Below the pieces are notes generated by a model that was not told where the DNA came from, did no database searches, and saw nothing but the letters and a program-made list of their open reading frames with translations. Shown in pieces: positions 40,900-54,245 of a DNA stretch of 64,000 bases (position 1 is its first letter; each line of letters starts with the position of its first letter). The stretch spans positions 138,409,005-138,473,004 of the forward strand of contig CM060706.1 in the NCBI GenBank assembly GCA_030686995.1. The letters run 5' to 3'. Source of the stretch: Artemisia argyi (lineage: Eukaryota > Streptophyta > Magnoliopsida > Asterales > Asteraceae). The translations under genes and the position numbers were made by a program.

Positions 40900-41369
40900 T
40901 GTAACAACCGTGGTTTTGGCAGGTCAGTTTGACTGATAGTCTTGACTCGGTTGACGTTTATTTGGTGTGTCCTAGGTGTTTGAAGTGATATAAGTGTGAT
41001 ATAGATGAATTTTAGCACTAAATCCCTTTGCGTAGTGTTGTTTTTGTGAAGTGAGTAATTTTGATATTTGGGAAAATTCATTTTGATCACCTTTGTGGTG
41101 TAGAAATGAATTGTGTAGTTTTTGGTGTTTTTGTGTTTTTGCGTAACGAGTTTTCGTTCATGTATTTGAGCGTTAGCAAGTTACAAGGAGTTTGTTTTTA
41201 TGTGTTATGCTTATAAAAGAGTGTGAAAATCTATTTTTGGAAACTTTGTTTTGAAAATGATAATTTTCCGGTTTGTCATAAAATTAAGGTTTATCGCGAA
41301 AGACGTTAGGTTTCGATATGGGAATACATAAAATATTAAAAGTATGAGGTTTTGAGTGTAATAATTAAG

Positions 41370-41373
<4 letters not shown>

Positions 41374-41445
<72 letters not shown>
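41374..41445. repeat. (TA)n microsatellite, Ty3-C 5' LTR
   Basis: About 72 bases of alternating AT. The same place in the 3' LTR has about 96 bases (51969-52064), so the tract has changed length since insertion. Ty3-B's LTRs have only a short TATATATA there. Confidence 0.95.
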
Positions 41446-41448
<3 letters not shown>

Positions 41449-41518
41449 GTATAAAAATCGGCTAGGGAAAAAAAAGGAAAAGGAAACCAAATTTGAGTCC
41501 AATTACAACACCTAATGA

Positions 41519-41523
41519 TAAGG
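41519..41523. repeat. Target-site duplication of S2, left copy (TAAGG)
   Basis: TAAGG before TGATTGACTCC at 41524; repeated at 45328-45332. The uninterrupted site is visible in the 3' LTR (CCTAATGATAAGGATTATCC, near 52130-52149). Confidence 0.95.
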
Positions 41524-42324
41524 TGATTGACTCCAAACGGTCAACCTAATTGACCAGGTGATGGTCAACCAAGTCAAACGTCTAAAACCAATTCTCCGTG
41601 GAAGTATAGGGTTTCCCCGGGTTGTTATGTCCCGACGAGGTGTGATGGTACGAAAACAGGTTTGTGATCGGGTGAATTTGGATGAGAAAGGGGTTTGAGT
41701 GATTAGAATGATTACACTAAGGAAATACGAATGAGAATGATTTAAACAAACTATATTAACATTAACGTGAAACCTAGTGAACCTAAACGTAATTTAAAAA
41801 CTTAAAATCAGAGTTTGCTTATAAATAAGCAGAAAAATAAGCCAAACGGCTTAAATAGAAGCTATCACTTTATTTATGTTTTTGGTTTTTCTTATTTTAC
41901 AAGCTATTTTTAATAACGTAACCTAAATGTAAAAAAAACGTAAAAGTTATTTAAAATAAAACGCGAGTGCGCAAAATAAAACGTGAAATTTATGCTACGC
42001 TAACCCTACGGACATGAAAATAATATTTTTACGAACCTAATAATCAAAGAAAATTTTAGAAAAAAGAAAATTATTTTTTTGACTTTTTAATTATTTATTA
42101 TTAATTAAATACTAATTAAACTAAAATTAATTATTAAAAATATTAAACTAATTATGAAAATTACGAAACTTTTTCTAAAATTACTTTATAATAACATTAA
42201 GCTAAGAAAAATAAAAAAGTGGGCACAAGCTTATAAATAAGCTGGAAAATAAGCTGATAAGCTAAACAAGCTTATAATGAGAATATGTACAATATAAAAA
42301 AGAAAGGAAAGTTAAAACACTAAG

Positions 42325-42440
42325 AAAGCCTTAGCCCAGATGGTGCTCAGCTTTGGCGTGGTGTTGACCAGGTCAACCCAAGAGGTCAGGGGTTCAAACC
42401 CCACCCTGATACATTTTGCAAATCTTTTTGTTTTTGCTTT
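42325..42440 (+). mobile_element. tRNA-derived SINE-like module
   Basis: TAGCCCAGATGG (42332-42343) fits the pol III A-box consensus, and GTTCAAACC (42392-42400) fits the B box, about 50 bases apart with tRNA-like spacing to the ends. The segment is followed by a T-rich tail (42412-42445). It is not an intact tRNA: the acceptor stem does not pair convincingly. Best read as a SINE head or tRNA relic inside S2; target duplications not identified. Confidence 0.45.
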
Positions 42441-44689
42441 TTCTTTTTGCAATCCTGTTTTAACAACAAAAATATGCAACTTTAAAAAAGACAATAATTT
42501 TGAAAGATAAAAATAAGCTGTGTACTTAGCTTATAAGCTTATCAGTTAAGCTTTTGGCTCAATCATGAGTTTTAAAGCTCACATACGCTGTCAAATAAGC
42601 TAGGCAGAGGGAAACAAAGATAAAATATGATGAAAATAGATTAAAGGAACAGGAAACAAGCTAATAGAACCAAATAAGCTCTCTGAAAAGCTTAAAATGA
42701 GCAGATGAGCGATGCTAATTCCCACAGACAATACAGGCCAAGTGTGGGCACTTGCAGCCTCTAGTGGGGCCCACTAGGGAGAATGGAAGCCCAAGCTAAA
42801 GTTTAATCCTAAAAGCTAAGCTGAGGGGCTCTTCAAAAAGCCAGGAATCAGCCCTAGAGGTTCACTAATAAGCTATGTACAAGCTTGGGAAGTTGGGCTT
42901 GTACACTGAATTACTCAGCATAGGGGTCTGATGAGGGCAACTTCAAGGTCAAATTAAACCATGGGCAAAGGATGTGAGATCTAATTTAAGCACCTATACA
43001 ATAAGCTGACTTAATAAGCTCTCCAAAAAGCTATGAGTTGGGTCTTGGGGCCCACTAATGAAGTTAGGAGAGGGTCATGATTTGAGCCATCAATTAAGCT
43101 AGAGAAAAAAAATGCTAAAAATAAGCCAAGGGTAGAATTACAAAGTTAAGGTGGTAGGTTTTGTCCTCAAGAAATTTCAAGGCCCAAATCTTCTCACAAA
43201 ATTCACTAAAAATCCTATCAGATTTGAAAAAAAAAAAAAACTGAGAACATGCAAATTGACTTTTCCTAAGAACACCCAAGTTTGACTTTATTGAATTTCT
43301 AATAGTCCTAGATTATTTAGAGTGTTGTTATAAACTAAAATGAAACCTAAATCAACTACCCTAACCACTAGTGAACTGATTGGATGAGATTAGAATCTCA
43401 AAGTCTCAACAGTTAAGAGAAAATAAGCCCAAGAAGGGAAATTTGACTTTTTATGGAATGAGTTATGAATTTCACTGATGAACTATCCTAATTAAACCTA
43501 TAGTAACATGTCTAGGCTAAAAGTAACCCAAGAAGAACTTCTGAGAACCTAGAAACAGACTATGCCAAACACCCTTAAAAAATTGATTCAACAACTTTGA
43601 AAAGGAAACTGAGCTATCTAAAGCATAAAATTGATACACAGACTTAAACTAGGCTAAATTAATCTTAAATAAACAGGATCAAACAACATTCAATAATCAA
43701 CAAATAAAAAAAACATATTATGCAAAAAGAGAAAATTCCTTACAAAGGATCCAATTTTAGAGCTTGAAGTGAACCAGGACCTAATTTCACTATCCTACTG
43801 CTCCCTTTGAGCTCTAGACCATATGCCATCCATCCTTGCAACTGCTTACTCCATTTTCCTTCTTCTTCCACATATTTTTATTTTGAATTTCCTATTTCTC
43901 TTTTGTTTTCTTTTCTATTTTTTTTTCTTTTTGTTCTGCTTTCTTTTCTTTCAAACCAACTTTAGTAAGCATCAAACATCAAATTGAACCAGGTAAACAA
44001 TTTTTAGGTGAAATAAACAAGAACTTGGAACCTTAACTGAAAAACATAAGATTGAAATAACTTAAGATAATTTTCATTAAACTTGGAAAATTCAAATTAC
44101 AATGAAGTTTAAAAACAGAGAAAGATACAAGAAACTGAGATTACATGATTAAAAATACACTAATGACTAAAGTTACAACTACTACTACTAAAAAAACTAA
44201 CTAACTCCACAGCTTCTCTCTTTTTCTTTTATAGCTCCTCATTAGGGTTTATGTGGCCCACTTGAGCTTTCCCAATTTGATTTGGAGCTGTTGGATCACT
44301 AGAATTCATCTTGGCCGTTTGTTCATTTTCGCGCCCAAATGGCTTTGGCATTTTTCTATTGATAATTGATGCCAGTGGGAAGGCTTGGATTGTAGCATTT
44401 GTTTGATGCACCAAGGGGGGAGGGAGTTAGAGTGTTGCAAAGGGTGAAAGGTTTAGGGGTGATGATGGTTTTGGCAGAGGTACAGGGATGAGGTGGAAGG
44501 AGGGAAGAATAGGGTGAGGAGTGGTGTTGACTGGATGTTTGACCCTGGGGTGGACTTTTTTGACCGGGTTATATTAACATGGGATTGGGCTTGGTGGGCT
44601 GTTTTTAGTGGATTAGTATTAGGTTGGGTTTGGTTTTGTTGTTGGGTGGTATTAATATCAAGGGTCCGTTTGTCTTGTAACTTAGAAAC

Positions 44690-45180
44690 ACCACAAGGAC
44701 TAATTTTGTAATTTGGCCAAACTTGAGGGACTGAGATGTAAACTTCCAAAATTTATTATAAGGACCCATATTGACAAGTTTGAATATTATAAGGACCAAA
44801 ATTACAATTTTCCAAAATTTGAACCCCGAGGACCAAAATTGCAAAATTCCAAACTACGGGGACCAAACATGTAAATTTCCCAGACTTTCACACCCAAGGA
44901 CTAAAAATGACTTTTGTAACTTCCCAAGGACCCAAAATGATTTTTCTATCAAAAATATCCCACCAGGGACCAAATCTGCCAAAGTTTGAAACTTCAGGGA
45001 CTAATTTTGTAATTTTCCAAAACTTTTCCAATTTTTTCACGAAAGGACAAAATATGACAACTTATGATTGTAAAAGGACCTTTGGTGATAATTTTCCATA
45101 TTTTGAATGACCAGGGACTAGTTTTGTCATTTTATGAAAGTTGGGGGACTGAAACTGCCAATTTTGCAAACTTCGTACGT
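44690..45180. repeat. GGACCAAAATTGCAAATTTCC-type degenerate array in S2
   Basis: At least ten loosely spaced units of the form (A)GGAC(C/T)AAAATTGCAAA followed by TTTCCAAA, every 30-50 bases. The same style of repeat occurs in the unrelated LTRs of Ty3-A and Ty3-D. Confidence 0.75.
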
Positions 45181-45347
45181 TTTTCATTTGTTTTTGCTCA
45201 TTTTGCATCTAAAACATATAAAACACAATTTTGAAATATTTTTAGTATTTTGATGCATTACTGAGTGTTTTTGTATGTTTTGCAGTTCAGATTTGACCAA
45301 AAATGATGAGTGTTTGAGCACTCATCATAAGGATTATCCATAAATAA

Positions 45348-45355
45348 TATATAAA
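45348..45355 (+). promoter_or_regulatory. TATA box of Ty3-C 5' LTR
   Basis: TATATAAA followed by CAAACCCCAACACC, 16 bases right of the S2 junction. The 3' LTR has it at 52157-52164. Upstream elements of this promoter are now 3.8 kb away. Confidence 0.55.
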
Positions 45356-47225
45356 CAAACCCCAACACCCCACAAACATGCAAGTTTTTTTTATGTTTTT
45401 TTGGAGTTCTTGGTCGATCTAAAGGGGCAAGAGAAGGAGAAAAATTTAGGGTTTTATTGTTGGAGCTAAAATCAAGAACAATGTATAATTTTCGATACTT
45501 GTATTCACTTAATTGTGTAATTATTAAATAGATTCATGTAATATTAATTATGATGGATCTAGGGTTTGTAATTTTCTGTAAATTAATTAATTAAAACATG
45601 TTGGGATCAATTAATGATTGTATTTTGATGTTTGGTTAAGAGAATTGAGCGTAAAACATGCTAGTTACTGAGCTAGGGTTTGGACAGAAAATTATGGCTG
45701 TAAAGATGTGAGTGTAAATAATAGATGGTGATGAGTTAAGTCACGCATTTTAGGTCTATATTGAAGTTTAATGAAAGAGATTTCCAAAAAGTCCAGCCAC
45801 GATTGATTTTAAGGTCGGGAAGTTGGTCTTTTGATTTTTCTTTTTAAGGTGTCAAAGCTGTCAAACCGGGACAGATTTTGGGTAAAACTTTGAGGGTGTT
45901 TTGTGGTTGTAAAAGTGGTATTTTGACTAGGCCTTCTGGAATAGTTAAGTATTAGGTTATATTAGACTACCACAAAAAGGATTCGCGATAAAAACTTGTG
46001 GAAGTATTTTATATAAAACAAAACGTTTTGGTGTGCGTTCAGATCCGAATTTGAGTAGTTGACAAGTTTGATTTTCTTTTGAGTATTTGTGTCTGTTATT
46101 GGTCCATCGCCTTCTGGGGTTAGCTTCTATGCTTATGAGAGACCATGGTGAATTTTTGGTGTGAGTTTTTGAGCTTTATTTGTCGTGATTTTATGTAGGC
46201 GAATGTACCCAAAAATTCTGTGTTTTCTGATTTTAAGAGTGCAAGGGATTTAGTGAGTATTAAGTTATGATAGTGGTTATTATGGTGTCTAGGAGATCCA
46301 TGGTGGGTCATATGAGTCTTAGACATCCATCATATGAGTATTACATGGGTTATAGCTTATAGCTTGACCGTGTGTAACGTAAACTGGTTTGTGTTGTATA
46401 GATTGTGATTTGTGTTTGCTGGAAGCTGCAAAGTTGAGGTGAGTTCATAGTCCCACTTTTATATTGTTTTTAAACTTGGGATGAAAACGATGCTTGTGTT
46501 AAAGTTACTGTGATTATGTGTTTTAAATGCATGGACTTGCGAGTGTTATTATATATTTTTGCATGCTAAGTGATTATTGCGTGATGAAAACTGTGTGGGA
46601 ATCGAGGGTAGAACTGTACCTGAAATGAGAAGGGTAGAACTGTACCCAAGTGGTGAAATTTGTGTGGGAATTCAATTGGGATGATGTTTATCCTATTGCA
46701 CGCGCATTGCGACTCAATTGATGAAAGAATTGGATCGGTTGACACGTTCTGTCCTAACTAATTGGATCGGTGGACACGTTCCGTCCTAAGTAAATGGATC
46801 GGGGGACACGTTCCATCCCATTGGTTGTTTTTAATTATGTGATTGTGTGTTTACGTGTATAATAACTTGTCTTGCTGTCATGCTATGTGGTATAATCACA
46901 GTTAACCGGTTGCCTACGGTATGTGTGTCTAAAGCTATGAATCTCACCAACATTATGTTGACATTTTAAGCATCATTTTCTGGTGAGCATTCTAAGGCTA
47001 TGATAGAAGGAGGTGTTTAGACGAGACCTTAGTTGCATTGGAAGTGGTTTATCTGAGTGTTTGGAGTTTATCATGTTGTTTTCTTTCGGTTATTGTTATG
47101 ACACTTTGTGTCTATACTTTGCCATTTATATTGCATGTAGTTATTCTCTATATAGACACCATGTGTTGTGATGATATCCATGAAGTTACACCCGCGCGTT
47201 TCCGCCGTGGCGGGGTGTGACAGAT

Positions 47226-47238
47226 TGGTATCAGAGCC
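47226..47238 (+). other. Ty3-C primer-binding site
   Basis: TGGTATCAGAGCC, three bases after the LTR, full complement of the initiator-Met tRNA 3' end; identical to Ty3-B's. Confidence 0.92.
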
Positions 47239-47441
47239 TTGGTTATAGAGCATTAGGTGGTTGAACCTAGACTATAACTTAGGAGTCCCTCATATAGTTG
47301 CCTTTAGGATCTATGTGTAAGTATAGTATTTTATATGTCTATTTTTCTATATTTATGAGATGTTTTATTGAGTTTCGGACGTCTATTCTATCCCCTATAT
47401 GTAGTATTGTATATATCGACTTTATTATATCGTCTTCTGTG

Positions 47442-47888
47442 CGTAAGATGCTTCGTTGGACAACCGTTGTCGCTATCGGATGCGAGAGAAGTGGTAGGAT
47501 GAAGCGGATTAACCGCAGAATCTGAGTTCTCGCTAGCATGTATCCATGTTCGGACAAGGAGAGGACGTTTATGGGAAACGTTGGTGAAGAAGAAGTGGAG
47601 AGGTTTGGAACCACGGTGACTTCTGGAGATGGAGCCATTACCAAATATCCTTGGTAGTGTCCTCACTGCACATAGGAAGGAGAGGTGGTTTAGTCTAAAC
47701 CTCGTGATTTGGATGCACTTGTGAATCATACAGAATTGGCAGAAAGAAATAGAGATGGTTTTGCATGTTGTAGACTACCTCAACATGTAGGAAACATGAA
47801 TGGGCGGTTGAGTAAAGATGAAAGGGAGTTAGGATGGAATGGTGTGGATTCGGATCTAGAGTCCACAGCGAGTAGTAAGTTGAATTGA
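47442..47888 (+). pseudogene. Relic of the family accessory ORF in Ty3-C
   Basis: Starting at CGT (47442), one frame runs 149 codons to TGA at 47886 with only four internal stops and no frameshift. It aligns with the intact 153-residue frame of Ty3-B: RKMLRWTTVV, MKRINRRI, MYPCS, NVGEEEVERFGTTV, ITKYPW, PRDLDALV, LPQHVGNMNGRLS, VDSDLESTA. Stops fall at the positions after NRRI, after KYPW, and twice in the following 15 codons. Persistence of the frame through such divergence argues that it was a real protein. Confidence 0.72.
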
Positions 47889-48430
47889 TCTGAGTGGGGA
47901 GATAAGTGCGAGAGTGGAGTTGAGCCATTATGCGACGTCTTTTGTTTTGTGTTATGTTTTGGAATTTGTATATTGTCTTTTGCCGTCTGGAGCCATGTTG
48001 AAGTGTGATTACTCTTGGATATTGGATCGACCTTATCCAAGTGATTTTGATTATAGAGTTTACGTGATCGATGGAATTGTTCCATGTGAGATGATTGTTT
48101 GCAACGTCTTTTGTTTTTTGTTTGCGTGTTTGTTTGCATGATGTGTTGTCATAGGAGGGAGTACACTTATGAAAGGGGGCATAGATAATTATGGTGGCCA
48201 AAATAATTATACATGCGTCACAACACAAGTGGACTTGCAAGTATGATAGCATGGATTGCATGGGGTATTAGGTGTTATGTGATATATGTGCGTTATCATT
48301 GAGATGTGTGGTTTTGGAAGTAACTATGCGTGTGAAATAGGCTTATAACTATGGTCGCGAACATAATTGTAAGGGTATCACACATGTGGACTTGTGACCA
48401 TTATTGCATTGATTGATGTTTGTTGTTATA
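47889..48430 (+). other. Ty3-C leader after accessory ORF, with two foldbacks
   Basis: Non-coding. Two diverged copies of a segment ending GTGGACTTG lie at about 48150-48250 and 48312-48400. The second has GTGTGA/TCACAC arms and matches the Ty3-B foldback at 21540-21627. The long antisense frame 47695-48261 has no support. Confidence 0.55.
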
Positions 48431-49206
48431 TGTTGTGGTAGATGGTATGTGATATCATGTTGGTGATGGTTGTACGGTTAGAGAAGTATTCTCCGTTTGG
48501 GCAGTCGTTATACGTTGGGGTGTGTAGGTGGTAAGATTCCATCCTACCTATCATATGTTGATACCTCAATTATCGGTGGGTACTTATGTTGTGGTATTTA
48601 AGTTGATTCGTTTGCTAGACACTCTGTTTGTATACCTAATTCTTTGGTTGGCATTCCTATTTGTACCATGATGGTACAGATGCCATATTCTTTCTATTTG
48701 ACGTCGTGATAGGTGTTGGGTAATCGAATTCGTTTCGTTGGATACTGGTTCTTTTCTTTGGTTATTCCATACATTCATTCCTCGGATAAATGTTATACTA
48801 TTCTTCGAGTATTGTTTTTTCGTGACAAGTTGGTGTGGATATTTGATCCCTCATTTACACACACCAATTGAATTTTGTGACATGTTTTGTGACTTGTTAG
48901 TATCGGTGTTTTTCTATGATTTTGGTTTGATCGTTGTACGAATGAGTCTTTAAGTTCATCGTTTGGTTTGCAACGTATTTGCGTGAGTGTTTACTGGTAT
49001 GAGTTCGTTTGAGTATTATTTTGATTACGGAATTCTTCAATGTCTTTCGCGTTCGATTAAGAGGTTGTGTTAGAGTCTTTATGGCATTTTACAAATTCAT
49101 TTTGGATATTTCAAGATCGTTTGATGGAAACTAATATTTTTATGGGAAATGAAGTGTGAAAAAAATTGTTATGTTGATGTCTTACATAAAATGGTTTATA
49201 TATATT

Positions 49207-49249
<43 letters not shown>

Positions 49250-49779
49250 TGTCTAAGTTTAAGATATGTCTTGTGAAAAACGGTGTTCATTTGTTTCTGA
49301 GAAGGTCGAGTACGGGAATAAGAACTTTCTATGGTTCTCATTTACCAAACTTGTTATGTATTTGGTCCATCGAGTGTTTTTTTTCGCTGAGGTACGCTTG
49401 TGGACGTTTTATGGGTACGTGTATTTTATATTTTTTTTGTATGGGTGTTCATGAACATTATATCCGTGTCTATTTTCATTGGGGGAAAATTTCTTATTGT
49501 GTTTTTCTAGCTTTGATTTTGATGTTCGTTACCTCGCTAGTCGGTAATTCATGCTCTTTTTGAATTCGTTAATATACGTTTTAGTTCGACCGGTTTCATG
49601 GTTCGCGCCGTTTACTTAGGATAGATTGTCGTTTTGATTATCAATTTGTTCGTTGAAGAAGAAGAGGGTGTTTGCCAAGTTGTTCAAGTGAGAGGTTTAA
49701 CTTCAAGATGTACGTTCTTCGGATTGCGTGGGCATCGCGGAGGTAGAAGAACCATATGAGGAACTATGTGATACGTGAC
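48431..49779 (+). other. Unassigned stretch in Ty3-C internal region
   Basis: Occupies the place of gag, protease and RT but shows none of their motifs. One 104-codon frame (49249-49563) is hydrophobic, Cys/Phe-rich and starts just after a poly(A) run. It has no recognised domain and is probably chance. Origin unknown: strongly decayed element sequence or foreign filler. Confidence 0.4.
49211..49257 (+). repeat. Poly(A) tract, 47 bases
   Basis: An uninterrupted A run, followed by GATGTCT (49258-49264), which also occurs before the preceding 28 bases (49176-49182). Possibly a very short 5'-truncated retroposon with a 7-base target duplication; equally possibly a simple repeat. Confidence 0.85.
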
Positions 49780-51150
49780 TTAGAGTTGGGGAGTAGAACT
49801 TGGAGATGATATTTGTATGGAGCAGAAAGTGTTATCTACACAAATCATAAGAATCCTTAGCATATATTTGACAAGAGGCTAATATATGTTGAAGAGAAGT
49901 TGGGTGTGGAATTTCTCAGTGACTACGATTGTCTGATTCGCCACTGCCAAGGAAGGGCGGACATCGTGGTAAGAGCGTTGAGCAGGAGTGAACGAGTGAA
50001 ACTTAGATGTTTGTGAGCAATGATTATGATAATTCAGTTCGGAGTTAAGAGGATGATGTTGACAGCCTAGAGAGAGAGGTTCAAGGATGAGAACATGTAA
50101 GAAAATTGATTACTTGGTTTAGACCAGTAAATGGAAAAGAATGAAGATGGACGATTGTACTTTGCGGACCCGCTAACGATTTCATGGTGAGGAAGCTTAA
50201 AGACATCGATCATGCAAGGTATAAGATACATCCGAGAATGGATAAGACGTATTATTACCTTAGCAAGAAATGTATGGAGGAGTAGGTAAAGAACCATAGG
50301 GTATCGCGTTGATCCTCAAGAAACATGATGAAATACTTACTTCTCGATAGTGGTAAACATGTTATAGAGTCTTGAGAACGCATATGTAGATGAGTGCGAC
50401 TTATCATTCTCTAATGAGTGAACTAAGTGAGTGTACAAATCAGGCGTTGGATGGTGAGCTGAGAGTATGGGTGTGTTTGATTTTGGAGGAAGCCGGGGTA
50501 TACATTTACCCTTAGCTGAGTTCTCCTATATCAACAATTATCATTCTAGTATTGAGTATGTGTCGTGTGAAAATTCTATGAAAGGTAATGTAGGTCACCT
50601 ATTATGTGGGCAGGTTGGAACAAGTCAACTAATTGGTCCTTAACTAGAACGAGAGACTACGAATAAGGTTTTCAGATTTAAGAGAGAGATTTAAGGCAGC
50701 AAGAGATCACCAAAAGAGTTATGCGGATTATTGTCTTAAACCCTTGGAGTTTGGTGTTGGTGATATTGTAAGGTTAAAAGTATCTCCTTGGAAGGGTGTG
50801 GTGCGTTTCGGTAAGAAAGGCATGCTAGCACCGAGATTCGTAAGACCGTTTAAGATTTACGGAAAGGATTGGATTTGAGACATATTGGTTGATTTTGCCT
50901 GAGGAGTGAAGTAGAGTGCATGATATGTTTCACGTATCTAATGGAAAGAAGTGGTTGGCAGATGATAGTCTGGATGTGCCATTAGATGAGATTAAGGTTG
51001 ACAAGACTCTTCATTTTGTCGAGTAACCTGTTGAGATTATGGATCGAGTTGTTAAGGGGTTGAAGTATGGTGAGATAACGTTGGTAAAGGTATGGTGGGA
51101 TTCTAAGCGTGGTCCTGAGTTTACTTGGGAACGTGAGGATCAGATGTAAT
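49780..51150 (+). pseudogene. pol: Ty3-C RNase H and integrase shreds
   Basis: Traces in order: the RNase H end (49900-50005, bases for a YDC...H...GRADIV-RALSRSE block), the integrase zinc start (50200-50262, HARYKIHPRMDKTYYYL), and the post-core block (50505-50640, [27 protein letters not shown]). Then come the GPY/F-like block (50740-50860, [14 protein letters not shown]) and a chromodomain-like tail (50980-51150, PLDEIKVDKTLHFVE, GPEFTWEREDQM). Multiple stops and indels; catalytic core missing. Homologous to Ty3-B 6639-8097. Confidence 0.8.
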
Positions 51151-51479
51151 TAATGTTTGTTTTGTGTGTGTCCATTATATGTGGTGTTTCCTGCGGTTAC
51201 CATTTGGTTTTTCATTTGGTTCGAGGATATCGTACCTACCTATGAGAAGTCGTTTTGATCATTGGTGTTATTGATCAGGGAGTGTATCTATTTGCGTGTA
51301 TCGTTGGAGTGACGGAATGTTTTCTATCGTGTGAATTCGAGTATTTAGTCGGTTCACATTTTTACAATTCTTTCTCTGTGATTTTATGGTGTGGTATTTA
51401 TCCGCTTAAAAATCCATAAATTTCCTTTTGCTGTTGTGAGTGGTGACTATAGTAGTTGAAATCTCGGGACGCGATTTCC

Positions 51480-51494
51480 CTAAGTGGGGGATGA
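51480..51494 (+). other. Ty3-C polypurine tract
   Basis: CTAAGTGGGGGATGA directly before the 3' LTR start; same as Ty3-B (6580-6597, minus). Confidence 0.8.
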
Positions 51495-54008
<2,514 letters not shown>

Positions 54009-54013
54009 TGCAA
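54009..54013. repeat. Target-site duplication of Ty3-C, right copy (TGCAA)
   Basis: Direct copy of 40895-40899. After it the Ty1-B RNase H frame resumes. Confidence 0.95.
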
Positions 54014-54245
54014 CAATGTCCAGCACTCCAGATACAAGCACATTGACATTCGACATCACTTCATCAGGGAACAAGTCGAGAAGAGGATTGTGGAACTTTA
54101 CTTCGTAAGGACTGAGTTCCAGCTTGCTGATATCTTAACCAAAGCACTTCCTAGGGAATGATTTCAATTCATTCCTCCTCGTCTTGGAATGAAGAGTCTC
54201 ACACCTGAGGATCTCAAAAGTCTTCAGGAAGATCAGGAGGAGTAA
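54014..54245 (+). pseudogene. pol: Ty1-B RNase H C-terminus and pol end
   Basis: Continues RNase H from 40899: [42 protein letters not shown], then a stop where the final residues (RLGMKSLTPEDLKSLQ) continue in frame to a terminal TAA near 54243. The HI-IR-HF-RE block is the classical copia RNase H end. Confidence 0.92.

Larger units (their letters stand above)
41524..45327. mobile_element. S2: 3.8-kb solo LTR (or non-autonomous LTR unit) in Ty3-C 5' LTR
   Basis: 3804 bases, TGATTGACTCC to GCACTCATCA, TSD TAAGG. No second internal copy of its ends and no coding frame, so a solo LTR fits best. Its length, TGAT/ATCA ends and pyrimidine-rich stretches (43850-43960) recall Tat/Athila LTRs (inference). 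It contains an AATAAGCT-rich zone (about 41800-43150), a SINE-like module (42325-42440), a degenerate GGACCAAAATTGCAAA array (44690-45180) and a nine-base perfect hairpin at its end (TGATGAGTG...CACTCATCA, 45304-45327). Orientation not settled. Confidence 0.87.
40900..47222 (+). repeat. Ty3-C 5' LTR, interrupted by solo LTR S2
   Basis: Pieces 40900-41523 and 45333-47222 align with 51495-54008. A TA microsatellite (41374-41445) lies left of S2. The TATA box TATATAAA (45348-45355) lies right of it, so S2 separates upstream U3 from the core promoter. Donor-like GAG/GTGAGT is at 46438/46439. The acceptor-like site at 46980 reads TTTTCTG/GT here, against TTTTTAG/GT in the 3' LTR. A threefold repeat (core GGATCGG-GGACACGTTC) is at 46725-46830. 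Confidence 0.93.

Noticed and set aside
42325..42403. Functional tRNA gene
   Set aside because: A and B boxes fit, but acceptor and anticodon stems do not pair well and the A-B distance is long. Better described as a SINE-like relic.
41524..45327. Complete small LTR element with its own two LTRs
   Set aside because: No repeated ends inside, no primer site or purine tract seen. A solo LTR with TSD TAAGG explains it.
47695..48261. 188-codon minus-strand frame
   Set aside because: Antisense to the accessory-ORF relic and leader of Ty3-C. It crosses two unrelated segments and shows no motif.
49249..49563. 104-codon hydrophobic plus-strand frame as a membrane protein gene
   Set aside because: Starts at the edge of a poly(A) run in decayed element DNA. 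No promoter or homolog recognised; Cys/Phe richness is what T/G-rich DNA gives by chance.
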